A stretch of 64,000 nucleotides of DNA, taken from positions 1 to 64,000 of the forward strand of contig CAIMUX010000103.1 in NCBI GenBank assembly GCA_903844735.1, in the 5' to 3' direction. The stretch comes from Candidatus Eiseniibacteriota bacterium. Its GTDB lineage: Bacteria; Eisenbacteria; RBG-16-71-46; CAIMUX01. The notes under the pieces were generated by a model. The model saw only the letters and a list, made by a program, of their open reading frames with translations. It was not told the origin of the DNA and did no database searches. Of the stretch, positions 52,338-60,761 are shown piece after piece. Positions within the stretch are counted from its first letter, which is position 1. Every line of letters starts with the position of its first letter. Both the position numbers and the translations under genes were made by a program.

Positions 52338-52491
52338 GATCGGGTCTCCTGGGGTCGATGGTTCCGGGGCCGGGAAAACCCAGCTTGATGTTGCAAGACA
52401 GAGAACGGCCGATGGCGCGGATTCTGCGGGAGGATGGAGGTCCGGATCAACCGGCAGTTCCCGGACTGAGATTCGGAGGGAACGAAGACGG

Positions 52492-52775
52492 TCACTCCTC
52501 GGCTTGAAGGGGACTAGAGGAAGACCCGATCACCGGGGTTCTCGCCTTTCGTTCTCCCAGAGCTCTGTCGATGGCCGCCAACAACTGATCGTTGTCGACG
52601 GGCTTCTGGAAGAAAGCGTCCGCGCCCGCCTTGAGGGTGCGATCCCGGTGCGTGGAAGCATCGGCCGCCGTGATAATGACAATCGGTATGTGGGCCAGGG
52701 GCATGTGCGATCGCAAACGGGTCATGGTCATGTAGCCGTCGCCACCTGGAAGGCCAATGTCCAGACCAGAGGGAT
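52492..52775 (-). pseudogene. Response-regulator receiver fragment
   Basis: The frame contains LDIGLPGGDGYMTMTRLRS, HIPIVIITAADASTHRDRTL and KAGADAFFQKPVDNDQLLAA, the C-terminal two-thirds of a REC domain including the K of KPVD. Upstream the frame shifts near 52770 (PDLIPLV then LDIGLPGG), and the N-terminal acidic pair is absent. Non-functional. Confidence 0.75.
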
Positions 52776-52788
52776 CAGATCAGGCTCG

Positions 52789-53108
52789 CTAATAGAAGGT
52801 GCTTCCCCGGCCCGGCTCGCTTTCCGCGCAAATCCGTCCTCCCTGCCGCCAAACCAGCTCTCTACAGATGAAGAGCCCCAAACCCAACCGTTTGCGGCTC
52901 GATGAAATCGAGTCTTTCACCTTGTGCATGGAGTCGAAGATCTTCGAACGGTCCTCGGCGCTGAAGCCGCACCCCGTGTCGGAGATGGCCACCCGAACAG
53001 AGTACGGGTCTTCCGGAAGCACCTCAGCCCGCGCTTTCACCAGTCCGCCTTCGGGTGTGAGCTTCACCGCGTTGTCGATGAGGTTCATGAGGATCTGGCG
53101 GACGCGCC
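52789..53108 (-). pseudogene. Histidine-kinase ATPase-domain fragment
   Basis: RVRQILMNLIDNAVKLTPEGG split as RVRQILMNL and IDNAVKLTPEGG, then VRVAISDTGCGFSAEDRSKI, LGLGLFICRELVWRQGGRIC and ESEPGRGSTFY-stop: N, G1 and G2 boxes of a kinase HATPase domain. The dimerisation domain and histidine are missing; the upstream side joins an unrelated AlbA_2 fragment at about 53109. Confidence 0.82.
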
Positions 53109-53500
53109 TGCAGACCCTCGAACCGGATGCGATTCAGGCGAACTGCCAGATCGAGGATCTCGTCTCGGGAGAGCTTCTGATTGGCGGCTCCCGAACGGAG
53201 ATAGAATCCGTCGGCGCATTTGTAGGGTTTCTGCTCTCCCTCCTTGACGATCATGGCGAGAGCCTTTCCGAGGTCGAGGCACGAGATATCGACCGGAGGA
53301 TCCGTGTTGCGAGCGATGCTCTGAACCTCTGCTCTCAGGCGGTTCGTGATCCGCAATCCGGAGAAGGCGCCGTCGTCCTCGACACCCAGAAAGATGATTC
53401 CGCCTCGGGCATTGGCGAAGGCGACCATGGTCCGGTCCAGTTTCTCGACCGAGCGCTTGAACTCCTGGAGGACACCCTCTCCCTCGGGGATTCTCTTCAA
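53109..53500 (-). pseudogene. AlbA_2 (Schlafen-like) domain fragment
   Basis: The frame from TTG 53500 (KRIPEGEGVLQEFKRSVEKL, DRTMVAFANARGGIIFLGV, DDGAFSGLRITNRLRAEVQ, KPYKCADGFYLRSGAANQKL) is the N-terminal AlbA_2 DNA-binding domain of transcriptional-regulator or RecG-like proteins. It stops matching at RLNRIRFE and runs out of frame into the kinase fragment. About 130 residues remain of a usually 400-500 residue protein. Confidence 0.8.
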
Positions 53501-53555
53501 TAGCTCCTGTGCGTCCGTGGATGGATGCTAGGTCGAGCACCTCTCGAAGTCAATC

Positions 53556-53586
53556 GCGATTCGCGACTATTCGCGACTATTCGCGA
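53556..53586. repeat. Short TTCGCGA-containing triplet repeat
   Basis: ATTCGCGACT occurs twice, flanked by TCGCGATTCGCG and TTCGCGAA, giving three near-identical 11-base units. Small; role unknown. Confidence 0.6.
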
Positions 53587-53689
53587 ACAGATACCGTTCG
53601 TCCATCTGGCTCCGCCATGCGGGATCATGTCTCATCACGTTGCTATGCCGCAGGTTAGTGTGTTGCCCAGGCTGGGTGCAGCCAGTCAA

Positions 53690-53962
53690 ACGACGGGTCT
53701 CCGACATGGTTGTTGTCGAGGCGGGCAGCTTCAAGCACGCGCCGCGGAGAGAGTCTCGCCCTACCCCGGTCGCCAGGTAGAACTGCCGGATGGGGCGGGC
53801 GTCGACCACGGCGATGACGGTTCCGAGCCCGCTCCCGCGCGGGTGTAGAGATCGACTTCGGTGAAGATGCCGGCGGCGGTCAGTTGCCGGCGGGCCTGGA
53901 CAAGCGTCGCCGCGTCGACCATCCGGCCGGTGTGTAGTGATAGGTTGCGGCGGACCAGCCGG
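53690..53962 (-). pseudogene. POTRA/BamA-like outer-membrane protein fragment
   Basis: One frame gives LVRRNLSLHTGRMVDAATLV and QARRQLTAAGIFTEVDLYTR, a POTRA-like repeat; after a shift near 53835 another gives VIAVVDARPIRQFYLATGVG-RDSLRG and a third RLDNNHVGD. Together these resemble the POTRA-to-barrel transition of BamA/TamA-type proteins with at least two frameshifts. It ends at dispersed-repeat copy B. Assignment by eye only. Confidence 0.5.
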
Positions 53963-54023
53963 CCGGAGTGACAAACCAGCGTCCGGTGACCGCCCACAGC
54001 TCGCTGCTGGGAATGTTCTCCGG
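53963..54023 (+). repeat. 61-bp dispersed repeat, copy B
   Basis: Matches the reverse complement of 2764-2824 at about 51 of 61 positions. It lies 36 bases past the tyrS stop (tyrS is on the minus strand). The plus frame here reads SDKPASGDRPQLAAGNVLR; copy A gives SDKSMSGDRSQLAAGNVLR. Confidence 0.6.
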
Positions 54024-54058
54024 GTTTTCCCCTCAAAGGACACGGCGAGCCCCACAGG

Positions 54059-55456
54059 TTACTGGCCTATCCGGAAGTACCTCCGCTTGCCCAGGCGTAC
54101 CAGAACCGACGGCCCCGGCTCGTAGGGCACGGCCGCATCGCGTACCGGCTCTTGCTCGACGTAGAACCCCCCCTGGGCCATGAGGCGCCTCGCCTCGCCC
54201 TTGCTCGCGGCGAGCGGCTTCCCCTCGTGCGTCAGCGCGACGAGAAGGTCAGGCCACGGCACCGGGCGCCCTTGCAGCTCGGCGGGCACCTGCAACTCCG
54301 GCACATCCTCGGGGATCTCCTTTTCCTGGACCAGGGCGCGGAACTGATCGGCCGCCGCGCGGGCGGTTGTCTCGTCGAAGTACTGGCGAACCAGGCTGAA
54401 GGCGACCTCTTTCTTCACATCCATCGGGTTGGTCCCGTGCTGCGTGAGACGCGTCTTCAGTTCGTCCACCACCTCCGATTCATAGTCCGTGGTCAGGTCG
54501 AGGTAGCTCGGCAGCATCGTATCGGCGATCCGCATGCACTTGCCGTACATGTCATCGGGGGTGTCGGTGATGTTGATCGTGTTGCCGAATGACTTCGACA
54601 TCTTGCGGCCGTCGGTGCCCGGCAGCAGCGGCAACGTCCAGATGATGTGGGGTCGGTCAGCGAAGTGTTCCTGGATCCAGCGGCCGGCCAGCATGTTCAG
54701 GTGCTGGTCGTAGGCGCCGATCTGCACGTCGCACTTGAGCGCGTAAGCGTCATAGCCCTGCATCAGGCAGTAGAGCGTTTCGTGAAAGCGCAGCGGTTCG
54801 CCGCGCTCCATGCGCTCCCGGAAGTCGCGGCGGCCCACCACCCACTTCAGCGGGAAGATGGCGGCGATCTCCACGATCTCCATGAATGTCAGCTTGGACA
54901 GCCACTCGCCGTTGTAGCGGATCTCGGTCTTCTCCGGGTCGAGCAATCGGTAGGCCTGGCGGGCGAAGTCGATCGCGTTTTCGAGGATCTCCTCGTGCGT
55001 GATCTTCTGCCGCTCGTCCTTGCGGCCGGTGGGGTCGCCGATGAGCGTGGTGTAGTCGCCGATGAGGAAGGTCACGTGGTGGCCCAGTTTCTGGAAGAGG
55101 CACAGCTTTTGCAGCGGCACGAAGTGGCCGATGTGCAGGTTCCGAGCGGTGGCATCGACGCCCAGGTAGACGCGGAGCGGGCGGCCCGTCTTCAGCCGCT
55201 CCCGGAGTTCGGCGGTCATCTGCTCGCGCAGGGTGCGGCCGGCCGCGGGAGCGGTCGGGACGCCGCTCGCGATGCCGCCCGGCGGGCCTGGCGCGGGAGC
55301 GGTCAGCGGAGCGGCCGGCTTGTCGGAACGGGATGCCGTGTCGTCGGCATCCTGGGTCTCGGCCAGGGAAGAGGCCTCGGCCTCGCCCCCTTCGACCTCG
55401 TCGGCGAACCGGGTGCCCCGGAGCAGGAGCGTGATCTGGCGTTCGATGTCCGTCAT
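54059..55456 (-). CDS. tyrS: Tyrosine-tRNA ligase
   Basis: 465 residues. A class I aminoacyl-tRNA synthetase charging tRNA-Tyr in the cytoplasm. HIGH motif at residues 108-111 (LHIGHFVPLQKL), LIGDYTTLIGDPTGR, the tyrosine-binding MQGYDAYALKCDVQIGAYDQ region and KMSKSFGN are all intact; a C-terminal S4-like RNA-binding domain ends in SVLVRLGKRRYFRIG. Oddity: residues about 22-73 are a low-complexity Glu/Ala/Pro/Gly insertion between the first helix and the catalytic fold, absent from ordinary TyrS, which explains the extra length. It is followed closely by dispersed repeat copy B. Confidence 0.96.
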   Translation of the reverse strand: MTDIERQITLLLRGTRFADEVEGGEAEASSLAETQDADDTASRSDKPAAPLTAPAPGPPGGIASGVPTAPAAGRTLREQMTAELRERLKTGRPLRVYLGVDATARNLHIGHFVPLQKLCLFQKLGHHVTFLIGDYTTLIGDPTGRKDERQKITHEEILENAIDFARQAYRLLDPEKTEIRYNGEWLSKLTFMEIVEIAAIFPLKWVVGRRDFRERMERGEPLRFHETLYCLMQGYDAYALKCDVQIGAYDQHLNMLAGRWIQEHFADRPHIIWTLPLLPGTDGRKMSKSFGNTINITDTPDDMYGKCMRIADTMLPSYLDLTTDYESEVVDELKTRLTQHGTNPMDVKKEVAFSLVRQYFDETTARAAADQFRALVQEKEIPEDVPELQVPAELQGRPVPWPDLLVALTHEGKPLAASKGEARRLMAQGGFYVEQEPVRDAAVPYEPGPSVLVRLGKRRYFRIGQ

Positions 55457-55492
55457 GCGGTTCCTTTCGGCTTGCCCCCACGGAATCCTAAG

Positions 55493-56182
55493 CTACCAGA
55501 GATGCCACGCCCCTCGCGCGAGGATCCATCCGCCCAGGGCCAAGTTGGCCACCAAGTGGCTGACGAAACAGGCGGACACGCTCTTTGACCAACGAAGCAG
55601 CCCGACCCAGAGGAGCCCGGTGATGAGTGCGGGCAGCCACTCCGGATGCGCCAGAGCGAACAGTCCAGCGGTCACCGCGGCGGCCAACGGGGTTACGCGT
55701 CCGATCGGCACCTGCCGGAAGTCCTGGTGCGCGATCCAGCGGACGAGGAACGATCGCCAGAATAGCTCCTCCACGAGCGGCACCATCAGCACCAGTCCAT
55801 AGAATCGCACCGCGAGGAACGCGGCGCGTGCGGTGGCCGGGAGCTGTCCGGGGTCGAACGCGACACGCTTCTCGGTCAGCGGCAGCGGTGGCACCTTGCC
55901 GTCGAGCCCGACCCAGAGCGCCGCCACCGCGAGGCCGATGGCCACGGAAACCGCCAGGACCATGACCGACGGGCACGGTCGCAGGTCTCGCCAGGTCGAG
56001 CGGCAGGCCCAGGCCGCTGCGGTCACGAGAACGGCTTTGCTGCCATAGGCCGCGGCGTAGGCGAGCGGCACTGTTTGGCCGTCCCGCTTCGATACCAGCC
56101 CCTCGAGCGCGGTCAGGATGAGAAACGCCGCCATCGGGGCGACGTAGGGGAGCCAAGGTCGGTCCACGGCTGTGCGGTTCAT
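55493..56182 (-). CDS. CPBP-family (CAAX-type) intramembrane metalloprotease
   Basis: 229 residues from ATG 56182 (MNRTAVDRPWLPYVAPMAAF) with GGAGG 5 bases upstream. Several membrane helices. The family motif is present: VPLVEELFWRSFLVRW (Glu-Glu and Arg), FALAHPEW and CFVSHLVANLAL (His residues), which form the intramembrane active site. The EELFWRxFL spelling is like the 'CAAX prenyl protease-related' proteins that accompany exosortase systems, but no exosortase is seen here. It lies 36 bases upstream of tyrS on the same strand and may be co-transcribed. Confidence 0.87.
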   Translation of the reverse strand: MNRTAVDRPWLPYVAPMAAFLILTALEGLVSKRDGQTVPLAYAAAYGSKAVLVTAAAWACRSTWRDLRPCPSVMVLAVSVAIGLAVAALWVGLDGKVPPLPLTEKRVAFDPGQLPATARAAFLAVRFYGLVLMVPLVEELFWRSFLVRWIAHQDFRQVPIGRVTPLAAAVTAGLFALAHPEWLPALITGLLWVGLLRWSKSVSACFVSHLVANLALGGWILARGAWHLW

Positions 56183-56366
56183 GTGTGCCTCCGGGCCATC
56201 GGCCAGGCCCGGACTGTAGCCGCTGGGAGTCAACTCCGGAAGAGGCAAGACGCCCCGTTCGGGGCCCCTCACGATGCTGCCGTATCTCGTCCGGACCGTG
56301 GTCGGCCCGATCGAGGACTTCGACGAAGACAGACGCGGGGCGTTCTGCCGCGACGCTCCGCGGGTC

Positions 56367-56897
56367 TCAGCGGTCGCCGAGGATCTTGTCCCGTGTCACC
56401 AGGCGTGTTTCGACCCGCTCGATGTCGGCATCAAGATCGGCGAGAAAGGCGGTGAAGGCGGTCTTGGTGCGCGGTGGGAAGGTGGCCCCGCGCAGCCGTT
56501 CCACCGTCTCATCGAGATCCTGGAAGAGGAGCAGATCCGTCTCGAGGATCTTTTCCAAGGTGTCCTCGCGGATCTTCTCGGCGTCGAAGAAACCGCTGAA
56601 GCCATACGGCGCGTAGCGCACGGCATCGGCCACCCCTTCGACACGTCGCAGGCGGCGATCCAACGCCTCCGCTCCCGAGTCGAGTGACTGCTCGGTCAGG
56701 CGGCCGAGGCGCTCCTCCAAGAGCGCTTTCACCATCTGAAGTTTGGCAAGCACCCGGCCGCGCAGGCGCGCGTCCTCCTCGCGGCGCAGCTCCTTTTCCT
56801 TGTAACCCCGGTAGCCGGGGACGAGGTAGGCCAGGTTTTCGAGGAAGCGTGTTCCACCTGCGCTGCCGCCCGGGTCCGTTCTGCCCGCTCCGCTCAT
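56367..56897 (-). CDS. Conserved coiled-coil protein of unknown function
   Basis: 176 residues; ATG 56897 with GGAGG 6 bases upstream. After a Gly-rich start, FLENLAYLVPGYRGYKEKEL then RREEDARLRGRVLAKLQMVK is a segment I recall from uncharacterised bacterial proteins with 'PGYxGYKEKExRRxxD'. The rest is charged helix with coiled-coil potential and a short DAVRYAPYGFSGFFDAEKI loop. No signal peptide or membrane span. Transcribed towards CPBP and tyrS, divergent from aceE. A longer frame extends upstream only as a shadow of aceE. Confidence 0.65.
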   Translation of the reverse strand: MSGAGRTDPGGSAGGTRFLENLAYLVPGYRGYKEKELRREEDARLRGRVLAKLQMVKALLEERLGRLTEQSLDSGAEALDRRLRRVEGVADAVRYAPYGFSGFFDAEKIREDTLEKILETDLLLFQDLDETVERLRGATFPPRTKTAFTAFLADLDADIERVETRLVTRDKILGDR

Positions 56898-57176
56898 GCC
56901 GATCCTCCGCGATGCCACGCCGGGGTTGCAAATCGCGGCGGCCCACGCCGCCGCCGATGCAGGGCCACCCGCCCCGCGAGGCCCGTCCATGTCCCGAGAC
57001 GTCCGCAATCGGGCGTTGTGCATCGTTTCCGCCTGATTCCGTTCGCCATCGGCCGCCTGCCGGTTCTTCACGGTGCAAGGGGCATGCCGCCGACCTTTGG
57101 GTGAGCTCGATGGCTCCGGTTGCGGTATCGTGTGGGTGTCACAGGCACGAGATAGGCGAGCCAGCCGGAGGTTCCC

Positions 57177-59861
57177 ATGCTCTTCGACCAGTACAAAGAC
57201 CAGCTCCCCGACATCGACCCGGTGGAGACACGGGAGTGGATGGCTTCCCTCGACGGGGTCCTGCAGGCAGGTGGCCGCAGCCGCGCGCAGTTCCTGCTCT
57301 ACCGCCTGTTGAAGCGGGCGCGCCAACTCGGCATCGGCCTGCCGCCCACGATCCAGACGCCGTACATCAATACGATCAGCCCCGAGCACGAGCCGTACTT
57401 CCCGGGTGACGAGGCGCTGGAGAAGCGCATTCGTCGGCTCGTCCGCTGGAACGCGGTGGCGATGGTGACCCGGGCGAATCACGAGTTTCCCGGGATCGGC
57501 GGCCACCTTTCCACCTACGCCTCGTCGGCCTCGCTCTACGAGGTCGGGTTCAATCACTTCTTCCGAGGCAAGGACGGGCGCAACATCGGCGACCAGATCT
57601 TCTACCAGGGACACGCCGCGCCCGGGATCTATGCCCGGGCCTTTCTCATGGGACGGATCAGCGAAGAGCAGCTCGATCACTTCCGGCGCGAGGCGATGGG
57701 GAAGGGGCTCTCCAGCTATCCCCACGCGCGCCTCATGCCGGGTTTCTGGGAATTCCCGACCGTCTCCATGGGGTTGGGTCCCATCTCCGCCATCTACCAG
57801 GCTCGCTTCAACCGCTACCTGCACGCGCGCGGGATGGCCGACACGAGCCGCTCGAGGGTCTGGGCGTTCCTCGGCGACGGCGAGACCGACGAGGTCGAGG
57901 CGGTCGGCGCCCTCTCGCTTGCGGCGCGCGAGGGGCTCGACAACCTGGTTTTCGTGGTGAACTGCAACCTGCAGCGGTTGGATGGCCCGGTGCGCGGCAA
58001 CGGCAAGATCATCCAGGAGCTGGAAGCGACCTTCCGCGGCGCCGGCTGGAATGTGATCAAGGTGATCTGGGGGCGCGAGTGGGATGAACTCCTGGCGCGC
58101 GACACCGACGGCGTCCTGCTGAGCCGGATGAATGAGACGCTCGACGGGGACTACCAGCGCTTCGCGGCCGAGGACGGGGCGCATGTCCGCGAGCACTTCT
58201 TCGGGGGAGATCCGCGGCTGCGCCGACTCGTCGAGCATCTTTCCGACGGACAGATCGAACGGCTCAGGCGCGGCGGCCATGACTACCGGAAAGTGTACAC
58301 GGCTTACCGGGTCGCCACCGAGATGACCGGCGCTCCCACCGTCATCCTCGCCAAGACGGTCAAGGGCTGGACCCTGGGCGACGTGGCCGAGGGGCGCAAT
58401 GTCACGCACCAGATCAAGAAACTGGGTGAGGACGAGTTGCGCACGTTTCGCGATCGGCTGGAGCTGCCGATCCCCGACGCCAAACTGAAAGAGGCGCCGT
58501 ATTACCACCCCGGCATGGAGAGCGAGGAAGTGCAGTACATGCTGGAGCGTTCTCGCCAGCTCGGTGGGGCACTGCCGAAACGCACCGTGGCGCCGGTCTC
58601 GATCACGCTGCCCGCCGATGACCTGTACGCGGAGTTCCGTCAGGGCACCGTCGGCTCATCGGTGCAGGTCTCCACAACCATGGGGTTCGTGCGACTGCTG
58701 CGGAAGCTCCTCAAGGATCCCCATATCGGCCGGCGCATCGTGCCGATCATCCCCGACGAGGCGCGCACGTTCGGGATGGAGTCGCTGTTCCGCGAAATCA
58801 AGATCTACGCGGCGCTGGGACAGAAGTACACACCGGTGGATCACGAAGTCCTCATGAGCTACGCGGAAGCGGTGGACGGGCAGATCCTTGAAGAAGGGAT
58901 CACCGAGGCGGGAGCGATGGCCAGCTTCCTGGCGGCGGGTACGGCCTATGCCACCCACCGGGAGCCGATGATCCCGTTCTTCATCTTCTACTCGATGTTC
59001 GGGTTCCAGCGCACAGCCGACCAGGCCTGGGCCTTCGGCGACGCGCGCGGCCGCGGCTTCCTGCTCGGCGCCACGGCCGGGCGCACCACCTTGAACGGCG
59101 AAGGGCTGCAGCACGAGGACGGCCATTCACTGGTGCTGGCTTCCACGAATCCCGCTTGCCTGGCCTACGACCCGGCTTGGGCGTACGAAGTCGCCACCAT
59201 CGTGCAGGATGGCTTGCGGCGGATGCACGCGGTGGGGGAGGACCTGTTCTATTACATCACGTTGTACAACGAGAACTTCACCATGCCGGCGATGCCGGAG
59301 GGCGCGCGCGATGGGATTCTCCGCGGCCTGTACCTGTTCCGACCGAGCCCGGAGGCGCGACCGCTGCGCGCCCAGCTCCTCGGCAGCGGCACGATGATGG
59401 CGCAGGTCCTTCGCGCACAGGAGATTCTGCTGGAGAAGTACGGTGTGGCGGCGGACGCCTGGTCGGCGACGAGCTACGGCGAGTTGCGGCGCGAGGCTTT
59501 GGGCGTCGAGCGTTGGAACCGGCTTCACCCGGGGGAGAAGCCGCGGGTGCCGCACGTCACGCAGCTTCTCGTCTCCACCGAGGGACCGGTCGTGGCGTCC
59601 ACGGACTTCATGAAGGCGGTGCCCGACATGGTGGGGCGGTGGGTTCCGCGGGAGTTCACGATTCTTGGCACCGACGGGTTTGGACGTAGCGATACGCGGG
59701 AGGTGTTGCGGCGGTTCTTCGAGGTCGACGCGGAGCACATCGTGGTAGCGACGCTTTCGGCACTCGCGCGAGCGGGAAAGTGTGATGGAGGGCTGGCCGT
59801 GGCGGCGATGGCAGAGTATGGGATCGACCCGGACTCGCCGGATCCGGGGCGGGTGGGGTGA
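57177..59861 (+). CDS. aceE: Pyruvate dehydrogenase E1 component (homodimeric)
   Basis: 894 residues, close to E. coli AceE (887). A thiamine-diphosphate enzyme that decarboxylates pyruvate and acetylates lipoyl-E2. ATG 57177 follows CCGGAGG. Seen: NTISPEHEPYFPGD, HLSTYASSASLYEVGFNHFF, the ThDP-binding FLGDGETDEVEAVG ... VNCNLQRLDGPVRG, KTVKGWTLGD, and the C-terminal EGLQHEDGHSLVLA. No E2/E3 genes adjoin it in this window, so they are elsewhere or it works with a separate complex. It is followed by a 43-bp repeat array rather than a clear terminator. Confidence 0.97.
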   Translation: MLFDQYKDQLPDIDPVETREWMASLDGVLQAGGRSRAQFLLYRLLKRARQLGIGLPPTIQTPYINTISPEHEPYFPGDEALEKRIRRLVRWNAVAMVTRANHEFPGIGGHLSTYASSASLYEVGFNHFFRGKDGRNIGDQIFYQGHAAPGIYARAFLMGRISEEQLDHFRREAMGKGLSSYPHARLMPGFWEFPTVSMGLGPISAIYQARFNRYLHARGMADTSRSRVWAFLGDGETDEVEAVGALSLAAREGLDNLVFVVNCNLQRLDGPVRGNGKIIQELEATFRGAGWNVIKVIWGREWDELLARDTDGVLLSRMNETLDGDYQRFAAEDGAHVREHFFGGDPRLRRLVEHLSDGQIERLRRGGHDYRKVYTAYRVATEMTGAPTVILAKTVKGWTLGDVAEGRNVTHQIKKLGEDELRTFRDRLELPIPDAKLKEAPYYHPGMESEEVQYMLERSRQLGGALPKRTVAPVSITLPADDLYAEFRQGTVGSSVQVSTTMGFVRLLRKLLKDPHIGRRIVPIIPDEARTFGMESLFREIKIYAALGQKYTPVDHEVLMSYAEAVDGQILEEGITEAGAMASFLAAGTAYATHREPMIPFFIFYSMFGFQRTADQAWAFGDARGRGFLLGATAGRTTLNGEGLQHEDGHSLVLASTNPACLAYDPAWAYEVATIVQDGLRRMHAVGEDLFYYITLYNENFTMPAMPEGARDGILRGLYLFRPSPEARPLRAQLLGSGTMMAQVLRAQEILLEKYGVAADAWSATSYGELRREALGVERWNRLHPGEKPRVPHVTQLLVSTEGPVVASTDFMKAVPDMVGRWVPREFTILGTDGFGRSDTREVLRRFFEVDAEHIVVATLSALARAGKCDGGLAVAAMAEYGIDPDSPDPGRVG

Positions 59862-59897
59862 TTCGGCGGGACGACGGGATGTTGGCTCTGAGCGTAG

Positions 59898-60326
59898 GCG
59901 GGCCTCCGTGCCATGGGCACGGCCGGCTACTCACACGTGAGCGGGCTACCGCGCCATTGGCACGGCCGGCTACTCACACGTGAGCGGGCCACCGTGCCAT
60001 TGGCATGGCCGGCTACCCGCAGGCGAGTAAGCCTTGGTGGCAGTGGCACGGTGGCTTACTCGCATGCAAGTGGACCATGGTGACGGCGACACGGGGGCCT
60101 ACTCGCATGCAAGTGGACCATGTGACGGCGGCACGGTGCCTTACTCGAATGCAGGTGGACCATGGTGACGGCGGCACGGTGCCTTACTCGAATGCAGGTG
60201 GACCATGGTGACGGCGGCACGGTGCCTTACTCGCATGCAGGTGGACCATGGTGTCGGCGGCACGCTGGCCTACTCGCACGCAAGTGACCGGCCACACCAA
60301 TGGTACGGTGGCACGCTCACGTGTGC
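59898..60326. repeat. Ten-unit 43-bp tandem repeat array
   Basis: Units start at 59898, 59941, 59984, 60027, 60070, 60113, 60155, 60198, 60241 and 60284; the sixth is 42 bases. Middle units 7-9 are almost identical (shared GTGGACCATGGTG, CGGCGGCACGGTGCCTTACT, CG(A/C)ATGCAG), and the outer units diverge on both sides. Each unit ends in a short dyad-like box (TCGCATGCAAG or TCACACGTGAG). No spacers, so not CRISPR. Confidence 0.93.
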
Positions 60327-60761
60327 GTGCACCTTGGTGATTCCGTCACGACGACCCCGGTTGCGCTGCTCCCGCAATATCCGAAAGACGCGAATGCCCT
60401 GCTGTCTAGCAGGTTACGCGGCCGAGAGCGGAGTCGCCAGATGGAGGGCCGACGGCTCAGGATTTGCGGTCGATGTCTGATTACAGCGGGTTCCCGCCGA
60501 GGTGCGCCTTCCACAGGCACGGCGTGAGCAGCGCGACGTCCTTGGCCGGTTGTGGGTGAGGGGCGAGGGTAACGTCCCGCCGTGGAATCCAGGGGCCCGG
60601 TCGGGCCTCAGGCCAGCTCAGGTGGAGGGGTTTGGGGTGGCCACAGGTGGGGGCATTTGGGTGGCCGCCGGGGGCGAGGTACGCAGAGACGGTCATTTTG
60701 GGGCGGTCCCCCTTCGTTCCATGCAGGGAGCCACAGACCTTAGTCCTCAGAGAGCCGCCGG
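60327..60761. other. Intergenic stretch between repeat array and helicase
   Basis: 435 bases with no gene I can support. It is G-rich, with near-repeats of GGGGTGGCC and GGGTGGCCGCC near 60640-60672. It is the last stretch before the 3' end of the minus-strand helicase. Confidence 0.4.

Noticed and set aside
56367-58508. 713-residue minus-strand frame
   Set aside because: Beyond 56897 it is the shadow of aceE; only the first-exon-like 176-residue part with its own ribosome site is kept.
59898-60326. 43-bp array as a CRISPR array
   Set aside because: Units are directly adjacent with no unique spacers, and no cas genes are present.
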